A stretch of DNA of 64,000 nucleotides from an uncultured Saprospiraceae bacterium (GTDB taxonomy: Bacteria > Bacteroidota > Bacteroidia > Chitinophagales > Saprospiraceae): NCBI GenBank assembly GCA_937872385.1, contig CALMSO010000072.1:88262-152261 (forward strand), written 5' to 3'. Position 1 is the stretch's first letter; each line of letters begins with the position of its first letter. Positions 1-7,290 of this stretch are shown here, in pieces. The notes under the pieces are model-generated. The model worked only from the letters and a program-made list of their open reading frames with translations. It had not been told where the DNA came from and ran no database searches. A program made the translations under genes and the position numbers.

Positions 1-2
1 CC

Positions 3-983
3 ATGTACCTGGATAATATCTTATTGTCCTATCCATCAGACGGAGCAGTAATAGCAAGATCGTCCCGAAGAATTCTCACCGGAATGTTTCCCTTGGAGGC
101 AGCATACCTGGCGGAAAAGGAAGCCGAGCATCTGAAATGCCTTTTATTATCGGGTGCAAATGTGCAAAGTGACATAGATGCCGGAATCACTATAGGTGAT
201 GCTATATCTGACATTGCTCTTGCACGGGCTTCTAACGATGGTATGCGAAATGCCCAGACCCCTAGGGCGGTGTCCGACTCAATTGCCGCTGCTGCTTTGG
301 ACCGGTTTGGTTGGCAATGGGTTAACCAGGAAATCCCGCAACGACCTGTTGGTCTTACTCCTTTGTATGGAAAGGTAAGGATGTGGAGTGTAGATAATGT
401 GGAAGACACGCGTCCTGGGCCGCCGCCTGCAATAGGCTCAGCTGAATATGAAGCAGATGTGCGGATCCTGAAAAATTATGCGCAAAATGTTACAGAAGAA
501 AGACGAAGGATTGCAAACTTTTGGCAAGATGGCATTGGCACTTATACACCGCCCGGGCATTGGAATGATATTGCAAAAAAATTTATTGTCCAATACAGAT
601 TGAATCCGTTGCGTTCAGCCAGGGTGTTTGCTTATTTAAATATGGCCATGATGGACGGTGGCATTAGCTGCTGGGATGCCAAGTACTATTACCATTATCC
701 ACGCCCTATACAAACCATAGATGGTTTTAAAACAATTGCAGGTACACCAAATTTTCCTGCATACACATCAGGACATAGCGTTTTCTCAGCAGCAGGCGCA
801 GAAGTGTTGGCTTATATTTTCCCAAGCGAAGCAGTGAAAGTAAGAGCATGGGCAGAAGAAGCCGCCCTATCAAGAATTTATGGAGGAATTCATTGGACGT
901 TTGATGCCACAGTTGGAACACAACAGGGCAAGGATGTAGCGAATTATACTATTTTAACTGCCCAAAATGATGGTTCTGATTAG
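3..983 (+). CDS. Vanadium haloperoxidase / PAP2-like phosphatase, 5'-truncated
   Basis: The readable part is 326 residues and belongs to the vanadium-dependent haloperoxidase / PAP2 acid phosphatase superfamily. All three parts of the anion-binding site are visible in the second half: a K-x6-RP motif (K..YPRP), the SGH motif in PAYTSGHSVF, and an R-x5-H motif in SRIYGGIHW. In this family these residues bind vanadate or phosphate. Family members are usually above 400 residues with a signal peptide, and none is visible here, so the gene very probably begins before the window and the ATG at position 3 is internal. Whether it is a haloperoxidase or a phosphatase cannot be decided from motifs. It is on the plus strand, opposite to the eight small genes that follow, and ends 21 bp before the first palindromic spacer. 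Confidence 0.8.
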   Translation: MYLDNILLSYPSDGAVIARSSRRILTGMFPLEAAYLAEKEAEHLKCLLLSGANVQSDIDAGITIGDAISDIALARASNDGMRNAQTPRAVSDSIAAAALDRFGWQWVNQEIPQRPVGLTPLYGKVRMWSVDNVEDTRPGPPPAIGSAEYEADVRILKNYAQNVTEERRRIANFWQDGIGTYTPPGHWNDIAKKFIVQYRLNPLRSARVFAYLNMAMMDGGISCWDAKYYYHYPRPIQTIDGFKTIAGTPNFPAYTSGHSVFSAAGAEVLAYIFPSEAVKVRAWAEEAALSRIYGGIHWTFDATVGTQQGKDVANYTILTAQNDGSD

Positions 984-1004
984 TGGATAGAAATTACTAC
1001 CTCC

Positions 1005-1137
1005 AACGGTTCGCGGCTTTGCGTTCGGGCGGGTTTTTTAGCACCACACTTGATACGAAGCACCAAAGTTCAAATATAGCAAAAAGCGTCAGACGAAGCA
1101 TTGAACCCCGCCTGACGCAAAACCGCTTTTAGCCGTT
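1005..1137. repeat. Palindromic cassette spacer A (attC-like)
   Basis: A 133-bp imperfect palindrome. The left arm starts AACGG and runs through GCGTTCGGGCGG; the right arm runs CCCCGCCTGACGC to AGCCGTT. The centre is A/T-rich and carries TTTTTTAGCAC and several GAAGCAC/AAGCAC words. It shares this layout with spacers B and D and lies at the 3' end of a minus-strand gene unit. This matches the structure of an integron recombination site (attC), although the outer boxes fit the RYYYAAC/GTTRRRY consensus only loosely. Confidence 0.6.
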
Positions 1138-1144
1138 TGTTGTT

Positions 1145-1498
1145 TTACTTCGTCTTTCGTTTCTTTGATGACTTAGCAACTTTGTTATAGTCAAGGCACA
1201 AGTTTAAGAAAAACTCAAAGTCTTTTCTGTTTTTAAACCCGTCTGGATTTATATAGCAATAGCCTTTGTATTCTTTGCCTTTCATCAACATAGTCTCGTA
1301 ACCATCTTTTTCGTAAAGCTCTTCTTGTCGGCTTGGGTCAAAACGTAACATCAATTTTTCATCGCTTACACAAACACAAGTTTTGCCGTTTACCATAAAG
1401 TTTAGAACATTGAACATTTGTTTTTCTTCAACGTCTATGTTTGGTATCTCGGCAAGATATTCTCTCACTCTGTCTGCAAGATTTGTGTCGTAAGGCAT
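1145..1498 (-). CDS. TfoX/Sxy N-terminal-domain family protein
   Basis: A protein of 117 residues resembling the TfoX N-terminal domain (Pfam TfoX_N). The conserved core FMVNGKTCVCVSDEKLMLRF, followed by Y-x-x-M, Y-x-x-P and F-x-x-Y positions, is recognisable. In Gammaproteobacteria this domain occurs in the competence regulator Sxy, but stand-alone copies in other phyla have no established role, so no competence function is claimed. The tail is lysine-rich (SSKKRKTK). The stop codon lies 8 bp from palindrome A and the start lies 9 bp after the stop of the VOC gene. It probably forms one transcription unit with the VOC gene. Confidence 0.7.
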   Translation of the reverse strand: MPYDTNLADRVREYLAEIPNIDVEEKQMFNVLNFMVNGKTCVCVSDEKLMLRFDPSRQEELYEKDGYETMLMKGKEYKGYCYINPDGFKNRKDFEFFLNLCLDYNKVAKSSKKRKTK

Positions 1499-1507
1499 AA
1501 ATGAAAA

Positions 1508-1882
1508 TTATTTACGTGAATGAAGTCCTACTGTATTGCCTTCTGTGTCAATAAAAATTGAGATAAAACCAAATTCACCAATATTCATTTTAGGTTGCAC
1601 CACTTTTCCACCTGCTGCTTCAATTCTACGTTCTTCAGCAATGTTGTCTTCGGTCTCAAAATAAATAACCGTATTGTTACTACTGGGAACAAAATCTGCT
1701 TTCTCCACCAATGCACCTGATATGTCGTGGCTTTCAGGGCTAAATGGAAAGAATGATTGCTTACCCCATTCAATGGGTGCATCTGTCAGCTTTACATTGA
1801 AAACTGACTCGTAGAATTTTTTTGCTCGGTCTAAGTTTGCCACATTGAGGTCAAACCAACCCACTGGATTTACATTTGCCAT
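1508..1882 (-). CDS. VOC family (glyoxalase-like) protein
   Basis: A small vicinal-oxygen-chelate fold protein of about 124 residues. It begins with the typical GWFDLNVANLDRAKKFYESVF pattern and ends with a DTEGNTVGLHS strand, as in glyoxalase/bleomycin-resistance-like proteins. A longer reading begins at 1909, but the ATG at 1882 starts right at the VOC core and lies about 30 bp after a plausible promoter. The substrate cannot be predicted; related small VOC proteins include lactoylglutathione lyases and antibiotic-binding proteins. It is one of two VOC genes in this cassette-like region (the other is at 5009-5512), and the two are clearly different sequences. Confidence 0.8.
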   Translation of the reverse strand: MANVNPVGWFDLNVANLDRAKKFYESVFNVKLTDAPIEWGKQSFFPFSPESHDISGALVEKADFVPSSNNTVIYFETEDNIAEERRIEAAGGKVVQPKMNIGEFGFISIFIDTEGNTVGLHSRK

Positions 1883-1919
1883 TTTACTGTGATTTTTAAG
1901 TTTTTGCACTATTGCAATG

Positions 1920-1947
1920 CAAAGGTAGAATCACCCTAAATGGCAAA
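1920..1947 (-). promoter_or_regulatory. Candidate Bacteroidota promoter for the VOC gene
   Basis: On the minus strand, TTTG is followed 16 bp later by TACCTTTG, matching the TTTG / TAnnTTTG type, although the spacer is shorter than the usual 19-21 bp. The ATG at 1882 is about 30 bp downstream of the expected transcription start. Confidence 0.4.
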
Positions 1948-1967
1948 ATTGTAAAAATGGGACAAGG

Positions 1968-2786
1968 CTATTTTTTGTCAAAGATCAAAGACATTTTTAA
2001 GTCGTCTTCGAAAAACTCCTTTGGTGTCAATCCTGTAAACTCCTTGAATTCTTTAATAAAATGTGCTTGGTCAAAATATTCGTTTTCATAAGCCAAGTCA
2101 GTTAGGCTTGTAATCTCTTTATTCAGCAATGCTTTCAAGGTTGTCTGAATTCTAATTATCTTTGCGAATTGCTTTGGGCTTAATCCTATAGCTGACGAAA
2201 ATTTTCGTGCTAATTGCCTTCGGTTTATGTTATTGCTTTCTGAAAATTCATTTACAGAAAACTGTCCATTTTTATTGAAAATTGTCTCAACTGTTGATTT
2301 TACGATATGGTCAATAGTTTTTTTATCGGCTAATTCTTTGAAAAGAAAGGTCTCTATAATTTGAATTCTTTCAGGTGTTGAGTTTGCCTTTAATATTTGT
2401 TCACCAAGCTTTTTGCCGTCTTCTCCAAATAATATGTCCAACGGTACAGCTTTGTTTTCCATCTCCTTTATTGGGATTGTCGAGAAAGGTAAAAATCCAT
2501 TAGGTTTGAATTGAACTACAAAGCTGCCCGTTACCCCAACTGGCTCAATCACATAAGGTTTTGTCAATTGTCCAATTAAAAAGCATTTTGGCAAAATTGT
2601 TATCTCGCCATTTTGAGAATGATGTTTGTAAGTGTCGCCATAATGAAAGATTAATTTCATTGTTCCGTCTGGCACGATGGTGTTTTTGAGAGGTATATTT
2701 TCTTTTTCACCATCTAATGTCCAATACCGTTTGACAAACGCTGTTAGTTCGATATTTGGCTCATATGTTTTCGGATTTAACTCCAT
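1968..2786 (-). CDS. AraC family transcriptional regulator
   Basis: About 272 residues. The N-terminal half resembles the DUF6597/cupin-like effector domain found in Bacteroidota AraC proteins (YEPN..L..FVKRYWTLDG, then IVPDGTMKLIFHYG). The C-terminal 100 residues form a paired helix-turn-helix of the HTH_18 type: INRRQLARKFSSAIGLSPK, then the second helix pair ending DQAHFIKEFKEFTGLTPKEF. The ATG at 2786 is preferred to the TTG two codons upstream. It lies 85 bp upstream of the VOC gene on the same strand. A cassette-borne AraC regulator next to a VOC protein may respond to the same small molecule, but this is only inferred from position. Confidence 0.88.
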   Translation of the reverse strand: MELNPKTYEPNIELTAFVKRYWTLDGEKENIPLKNTIVPDGTMKLIFHYGDTYKHHSQNGEITILPKCFLIGQLTKPYVIEPVGVTGSFVVQFKPNGFLPFSTIPIKEMENKAVPLDILFGEDGKKLGEQILKANSTPERIQIIETFLFKELADKKTIDHIVKSTVETIFNKNGQFSVNEFSESNNINRRQLARKFSSAIGLSPKQFAKIIRIQTTLKALLNKEITSLTDLAYENEYFDQAHFIKEFKEFTGLTPKEFFEDDLKMSLIFDKK

Positions 2787-2814
2787 TGTCAATTTTCGTA
2801 TGGTGTCTTTTTAC

Positions 2815-2957
2815 AATAACGGCTAACGTTTTCGGGCTTTGTGTTCGGGCGGATTTTTTAGCACTCACCTTCAATAGAAGCACAAAGTTTGATGTAGCAC
2901 TAAACTTTCATAAAAACACTAAACCCCGCCTTTTGCCAAACCGCTGTTATAGGGCGT
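2815..2957. repeat. Palindromic cassette spacer B (attC-like)
   Basis: About 143 bp. The left end AATAACGGCTAACG and the right end CCGCTGTTATAGGGCG form the outer arms. Inside are GTGTTCGGGCGGATTTTTTAG and AACCCCGCC, clearly homologous to spacer A, and an A/T-rich centre with TAGAAGCACAAAG. It lies 8 bp from the stop codon of the SDR gene, so on the minus strand it is a 3' element of that gene. Confidence 0.6.
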
Positions 2958-2964
2958 TTTTCTT

Positions 2965-3759
2965 TTATTTTCTTGGTTTTGCTTCACTTCCTGCTAAAAT
3001 TCCACCATCAATGGTCAGTTCAATTCCTGTCACATATTTACTTTCATCACTTGCTAAATATAATATTCCATAAGCCACATCCATTGGCTCTCCAAAGTGT
3101 CCCATAGGGATTCCAAATTCTACTTCTTCAATTATTTGTTTTCTTTGTTCTCCTTCTCCAAGCATAGCGTCCCACATTGGTGTCATAATAGCTGCTGGAT
3201 GAACGCTGTTGCATCTAATTTTATAACCATTTTCTGCACAATGTAGAGCTACACTTTTTGTATGATTTCTAACCGCTGCCTTACTTGAAGCATAGGCAAC
3301 AGCTCCCGGGACTCCAACTACACCACTTCTTGAAGAAATATTTACAATACTCTCACCTTTTCCCTTCATTAGTCTGATAGCGTATTTACATCCAAGCATA
3401 ACACCTGTAGAGTTTACTCTGTGAACTTCTTCCCAAGATTTTAAGTCAGAATTTTCAGCGTTCCAAGGCCCTTGAGACTCTAAGAAACCTGTTATTCCTG
3501 CGTTATTTACTAGAATGTCAAGTCGTCTAAATTTGCTGTTAATATACTCTGTTGCTTTCAACCAACTTTCTTCACATCCCACATCTAAATGAAGATATTC
3601 AGCATTAGTCTTTAAATTATCCACTAGGATTTTTCCTTCTTCGTCCCGAATGTCAGATACGATTACAATTGCTCCTTCTCTATGAAAAAGTTCTGCTGTA
3701 GCTTGTCCTATTCCACGTGCAGAACCTGTTATTAATGCTATTTTGCCTTTTAGTCTCAT
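2965..3759 (-). CDS. SDR family oxidoreductase
   Basis: A classical short-chain dehydrogenase/reductase of 264 residues, the usual family length. It has the nucleotide-binding motif TGSARGIG at residues 11-18, the NNAG motif near 85, the catalytic serine region NISSRSG near 140-146, and the Tyr/Lys pair in YASSK (Y156, K160). The C-terminus carries the usual VTGIELTIDGG. Asp35 in VSDIRDE after the second beta strand suggests NAD(H) over NADP(H). The substrate cannot be predicted; the general sequence is of the 3-beta/20-beta-hydroxysteroid dehydrogenase or glucose-dehydrogenase type. It is a single-gene unit bounded by palindromes B and C, as expected of a mobile cassette. Confidence 0.9.
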   Translation of the reverse strand: MRLKGKIALITGSARGIGQATAELFHREGAIVIVSDIRDEEGKILVDNLKTNAEYLHLDVGCEESWLKATEYINSKFRRLDILVNNAGITGFLESQGPWNAENSDLKSWEEVHRVNSTGVMLGCKYAIRLMKGKGESIVNISSRSGVVGVPGAVAYASSKAAVRNHTKSVALHCAENGYKIRCNSVHPAAIMTPMWDAMLGEGEQRKQIIEEVEFGIPMGHFGEPMDVAYGILYLASDESKYVTGIELTIDGGILAGSEAKPRK

Positions 3760-3789
3760 ATTTTTCTTGGTTGTGGCGTCTTTTTAAAA

Positions 3790-3858
3790 TGCCCTAGGTT
3801 CAGCACATACGACGCGCTGCCGCTTGGGCGGCGCGATCGTTATATGCCTTGTTAGCCC
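3790..3858. repeat. Palindromic cassette spacer C (short attC-like)
   Basis: A compact 69-bp palindrome of another subtype than A, B and D. On the minus strand it begins GGCTAACAAGGC, close to the attC core GYCTAACAA. It continues ATATAACGATCGC into a strong hairpin GCGCCGCC/GGCAGCGC and ends CTAGGGC. This is close to the classic short attC architecture (outer boxes, then an inner GC-rich stem). It lies 12 bp after the stop of the DUF2283 gene. Confidence 0.65.
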
Positions 3859-3870
3859 TCGTGTTTAGCT

Positions 3871-4065
3871 TTACGCTCCGGGTACTATCTCATATTCAAA
3901 CTTGAAGGGCGTATTGGTCCGTTTTGAAGCGTCCAGGATCTCTATCCTTATTATATTCCCTTCCCTGTCATAATCCAGGATTACGCCCGGTTTAGATTCA
4001 TAAACTTCTGATTCTGAAAGCTGTATCAACAGAATATCTATTTCTTGATCATACTTAATCTTCAT
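3871..4065 (-). CDS. DUF2283 domain protein (possible antitoxin-like partner)
   Basis: A 64-residue protein of the DUF2283 family, recognised by its layout: MKIKYDQEIDILLIQLSES, then ESKPGVILDYDREGNIIRIEILDAS. The function of this family is unknown. Its start overlaps the end of the DUF4258 gene by 11 bp, so the two are translationally coupled. DUF2283 genes are very often found directly downstream of DUF4258 genes, in a toxin-antitoxin-like pairing. The toxin-antitoxin role is inference only. Confidence 0.75.
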   Translation of the reverse strand: MKIKYDQEIDILLIQLSESEVYESKPGVILDYDREGNIIRIEILDASKRTNTPFKFEYEIVPGA

Positions 4066-4327
4066 CTTTCCAATAATATTTATCGATTTTACTGGTACGG
4101 TACACCGTTATCACTAAATTAGGCTGTTCGATTATATTCACAAACACCCTCCCTAAAAAGTTCCTTTTATCTTCTTCAAAATAGTTGATCGACTGATAAA
4201 TTATTTTTTCCGGGCTTTGTCGAATCGTCTGCTCTGGGGAAGAAATTATTTCCAGAACCATAGCCTCGGAAATCCCTTGATCCCTTATTTGTCCACGGGC
4301 GTGATTAGATATGCTAATTTCTGCCAT
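4055..4327 (-). CDS. DUF4258 domain protein (possible toxin-like partner)
   Basis: About 90 residues with the DUF4258 pattern: SNHARGQIRDQGISEAMV near the N-terminus, PEKIIYQS in the middle, and a final beta strand LVITVYRTSKIDKYY, reminiscent of RelE/BrnT-like small RNase folds. The ATG at 4327 is chosen over the TTG two codons upstream. It forms a two-gene unit with the overlapping DUF2283 gene, between palindromes C and D. Such pairs are common passengers of integron arrays, where toxin-antitoxin pairs are thought to stabilise the array. Toxicity cannot be shown from sequence. Confidence 0.75.
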   Translation of the reverse strand: MAEISISNHARGQIRDQGISEAMVLEIISSPEQTIRQSPEKIIYQSINYFEEDKRNFLGRVFVNIIEQPNLVITVYRTSKIDKYYWKDED

Positions 4328-4400
4328 TATCAATTTGATTCAATCATCCTCTTTATGAATTACTTTTTAGGTGGAATTTTGAGCTTATTATTACAAGGAG

Positions 4401-4532
4401 GCCTAACGGTTTGGCGCTTGGCGCAGTGGCAGATTTTTAGCACAAAAACTGTCAACCGAGCAGAAACTTTGATAGAAGCACAAAGCTTCATTTAACCACT
4501 GGACTACCACTTTTGGGTAGGTGCTGTTGGTG
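4401..4532. repeat. Palindromic cassette spacer D (attC-like)
   Basis: About 132 bp. It begins GCCTAACGG, a perfect match to the attC outer box RYYYAAC, and ends GGTGCTGTTGG. Inside are GCAGTGGCAGATTTTTAGCAC and ACTACCACTTTTGGG, which can pair, and the TAGAAGCACAAAGC word shared with B. It lies 10 bp after the stop of the DUF1801 gene. Confidence 0.6.
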
Positions 4533-4542
4533 ATTCGTCATT

Positions 4543-4998
4543 CTATCTTTTCAGGTTTGACTCGTATATATCTATCCATTCTTTTACGCTTATTTTTTTC
4601 ATTAATTCACCTATGAGCTTGTAGGGAATATCATCTAGTTTTTTAAAGCGAATGCAACTTTTTCCCATATCAAGTCTTTGGTTAGAATGTTTTGGATATT
4701 CTGTTACAAACCATTCCAATAGTTTAGGGTCGGAATAAATGCCCATGTGGTAAAAATTAATGGAATGTTTTTGCGAAGCAAGTCCAGCAAAAGGCAAAGG
4801 TTCGGTGGGTTTGCAATGGTAGCCAGCAGGATAAAGTGTATGCGGAACAACATAACCTAATCCACCATAACTAATGGCTACTTCAAAACCTTTAGGTAGG
4901 TTTTTTACAATTACTTCGTGCAGTTTGTTAAATGGTTCTGACCTGTCCGTAGGAAGGTTGGTCAGAATTTCCTTTACTGCTTTACCGTTTGCTTTCAT
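4543..4998 (-). CDS. DUF1801 domain-containing protein
   Basis: A 151-residue protein of the DUF1801 (YdhG-like) family, small soluble proteins of unknown function. Typical elements are LPTDRSEPFNKLHEVI in the first helix, the GGLGYVVP strand, SINFYHMG, and the conserved end MGKSCIRFKKLDDIPYKLIGELM. The family fold is related to the frataxin/YdhG fold, but no reaction is known. Its start is 10 bp from the stop of the membrane-anchored VOC gene, so the two are probably co-transcribed as one cassette. Confidence 0.75.
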   Translation of the reverse strand: MKANGKAVKEILTNLPTDRSEPFNKLHEVIVKNLPKGFEVAISYGGLGYVVPHTLYPAGYHCKPTEPLPFAGLASQKHSINFYHMGIYSDPKLLEWFVTEYPKHSNQRLDMGKSCIRFKKLDDIPYKLIGELMKKISVKEWIDIYESNLKR

Positions 4999-5008
4999 AT
5001 GATTGATA

Positions 5009-5512
5009 TTAACGATGTTGGTCTAACAAAATCACATTGCCGTCAGGGTCAGTTAGCATAAGGCTTGCAGGTCCTTCTGTTTTTTCGTCTGCTTCACTTG
5101 TTAGTGCAAGTCCGAAGGTTTTTAACTGTTTCTGAATTTCACGAATATCGTCAAAGTTTTCAATGTTGTTTGCATTCTCATCCCACCCTGGGTTAAATGT
5201 CAAAATGTTGCCCTGAAACATTCCCTGAAAAAGACCAATGAGCGCATTGTCGTTTTTCATTATGAGATAGTTCTGTTCCATACTTCCTGCATAAGCATTG
5301 AAGCCTAATTTTTCGTAAAACTCTTTTGATGTTTTTAAGTCTTTTACGCTAAGACTGATTGAAAATGCTCCTAATTTCATATTGTTTTGTTTTTCTGTTT
5401 TGGTTTTTTCTATGTTGGCGTTTTCTGGCTTTTGTGCAAAAATTGTATTGAGATAATATCCTATTGCAAATGATGCGAGTAGTCCCACAATGGTTATGTA
5501 TTTATTTTTCAT
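5009..5512 (-). CDS. Membrane-anchored VOC family protein
   Basis: 167 residues. Residues 1-27 form a signal anchor (MKNKYITIVGLLASFAIGYYL...FAQ), followed by a charged linker and a VOC domain from about residue 45 (MKLGAFSISLSVKDLKTSKEFYEKLGF) to LTDPDGNVILLDQHR at the end. An internal Met at 45 corresponds to the usual start of soluble homologues, so the anchor looks like an addition. An in-frame ATG there could allow a cytosolic form. It is the first gene of the minus-strand array seen from its 5' side, and no palindrome was found upstream of it. Confidence 0.75.
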   Translation of the reverse strand: MKNKYITIVGLLASFAIGYYLNTIFAQKPENANIEKTKTEKQNNMKLGAFSISLSVKDLKTSKEFYEKLGFNAYAGSMEQNYLIMKNDNALIGLFQGMFQGNILTFNPGWDENANNIENFDDIREIQKQLKTFGLALTSEADEKTEGPASLMLTDPDGNVILLDQHR

Positions 5513-5652
5513 TTACGCGCTATTCCATTACTATGGCCAATATACGATTTTCCCCAGAAAAAGTTGCACGCAGGGGCTTGCACAGCGCGCGGTAAAAGAT
5601 ACGCTGAGGGGCTTGCAAGAAAGGGGGATTGGTGAAAGCTTGTTCGGGTTTT

Positions 5653-7290
5653 TTACACGGCCATGGCGCCCGCCAGCTCGCGCTTTACGTAGTACATGTC
5701 AATGGCGCCTTTGTTTTTGGCTTCTACTTTGCCGCGATAGAGACATTCGAACCGCGCTGCCACCCATTGGTAGGTGGTCTGGGAGATGTTGACTTCGCCT
5801 TCTTCGCAACTGGCTTCCATGCGGGCGGCAATGTTGACGGTGTCGCCCCAGATGTCGTAGGCAAATTTTTTGACGCCCACTACGCCCGCTACCACCGGCC
5901 CCGTGTGGATGCCAATGCGCGCCTCAAAGTAGGGTCGCCCTAAGCGGCTATTTTCTTGCTTTTGCTCGGCGAGGAATTGCTGCATTTCGAGTGCTGCGCG
6001 AATCATATTATCCGGAAATGTGGACTTATTGGTCAGGCCGCTGGCGCACATATAAGCATCGCCGATGGTTTTAATCTTCTCAATATCAGGATATTGCTGA
6101 ATGATGAAATCGAAAGCTTTGAAGCATTTGTCCAATTCATTGACCAATTCCTCGGGACCGAGTTTTTCGGCTATCTGGGTGAAGTTTTTAAAATCGGTAA
6201 GCAGCACCGTCACTTGTTCGAAGCGCTGGGCGCGGGCTTTGCCGTGTTGTTTTAGCTCATCGGCGATGGGCTTGGGTAGGATGTTGAGCAGCAGATTGTC
6301 CGAGTTTTGGCGTTCTTGCTCAATGATTTTGTTTTTGTCTTCAAGTACTTTCTTAGAACGCCGGCTGGACCGATAGCGCCCATAACTCAGCAAGGATACC
6401 AATAGCAAAAATGCGGATCCGATAATAGCCAGATTGCGCAGGTTTTGGTTGCGCTCGGCAGCCAGATTGGCTTCTGCCAACTCCGCCCGTACGGCCTCGG
6501 CTACGGCTTTTTGTTCTAAGGCTTCTCGCGTCATTTTTTTGGCTTCCTCTTCTCTTTCTTTGGCAATGGCCGCCACTTTTTCCTTTTCTTCGGATACCGA
6601 TACCAGCGCTTCTTCCTTTACAGTGATTTCTTTTTCTACCCGCTCTTTGTCGCGTACCAACTGCGATTGCCGCGCTTCCAATGCTGTTTTGTCGGTGCTC
6701 AATTGGTCGCGCTCAGAAGACAGGGAGTTGATTTCCCGCTCTAAGCGGTTTTTTTCCTGCTCCAACTCGCGTTTGTCTTTTTCAATCTGCGCTTTTTGCA
6801 CTTCGTATTTGCGCTCTAAGTCACTGATACTGGTACCTTTGCCACTGAAATAGTCGAAGGCTTCTTGGTTTACTTCATAGGCCTTGCGGTAGTTGCGATC
6901 TTTGGTGGCGAGTTTGCTGCGTTTATTAACGCTATTGATAATGAGGTCAGAATCACCGGCCAGCTTGGCGTAGGTGAGGGTCGTGCGCAGCCAGATTTCG
7001 GTGTTGCGGTCGTCGCGCAAGCGCTCGTAGGCATTGGCGGTGAGGTAGGCGGTTTGAGCGGCCATCCCGTTGTTTTTGAGGTCAATCGCTAATTGATGTG
7101 ACTGCCGACCGTAGTCGCGGGCTTTATTAGCATCTGAGCGCAGGTAGGCTTCGCCAAGTTCATACAAAAGACTCAGGCGTTGGCGGCTGTCTTTGGTATC
7201 CTTGAGTTGTTGTTCTAATTCTTCGGTTGAGGTCTGCCCTAAAGCAGCGGTGGCCATGATGAGCAACAGGAAAATGAGCAGGTTTTTCAT
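5653..7290 (-). CDS. Class III adenylate cyclase with TPR and coiled-coil sensor region
   Basis: 545 residues. A signal peptide is followed by TPR-like helices to about residue 150, a long highly charged coiled coil (about 155-275), one transmembrane helix (LAIIGSAFLLLVSLLSYGRY, about 285-305), a short signalling helix and a class III nucleotide cyclase domain (about 350-535). Catalytic residues are present: the metal Asp in TDFKNF, the second metal Asp in IGDAYM, and the Asn/Arg pair in TVNIAARME. The purine-specifying positions look like Lys (KTIGDA) and Asp (YDIWGD), which in this family indicate ATP rather than GTP. The layout suggests a periplasmic or membrane-near sensor controlling cytoplasmic cAMP synthesis. 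It lies alone, just beyond the cassette region. Confidence 0.9.
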   Translation of the reverse strand: MKNLLIFLLLIMATAALGQTSTEELEQQLKDTKDSRQRLSLLYELGEAYLRSDANKARDYGRQSHQLAIDLKNNGMAAQTAYLTANAYERLRDDRNTEIWLRTTLTYAKLAGDSDLIINSVNKRSKLATKDRNYRKAYEVNQEAFDYFSGKGTSISDLERKYEVQKAQIEKDKRELEQEKNRLEREINSLSSERDQLSTDKTALEARQSQLVRDKERVEKEITVKEEALVSVSEEKEKVAAIAKEREEEAKKMTREALEQKAVAEAVRAELAEANLAAERNQNLRNLAIIGSAFLLLVSLLSYGRYRSSRRSKKVLEDKNKIIEQERQNSDNLLLNILPKPIADELKQHGKARAQRFEQVTVLLTDFKNFTQIAEKLGPEELVNELDKCFKAFDFIIQQYPDIEKIKTIGDAYMCASGLTNKSTFPDNMIRAALEMQQFLAEQKQENSRLGRPYFEARIGIHTGPVVAGVVGVKKFAYDIWGDTVNIAARMEASCEEGEVNISQTTYQWVAARFECLYRGKVEAKNKGAIDMYYVKRELAGAMAV

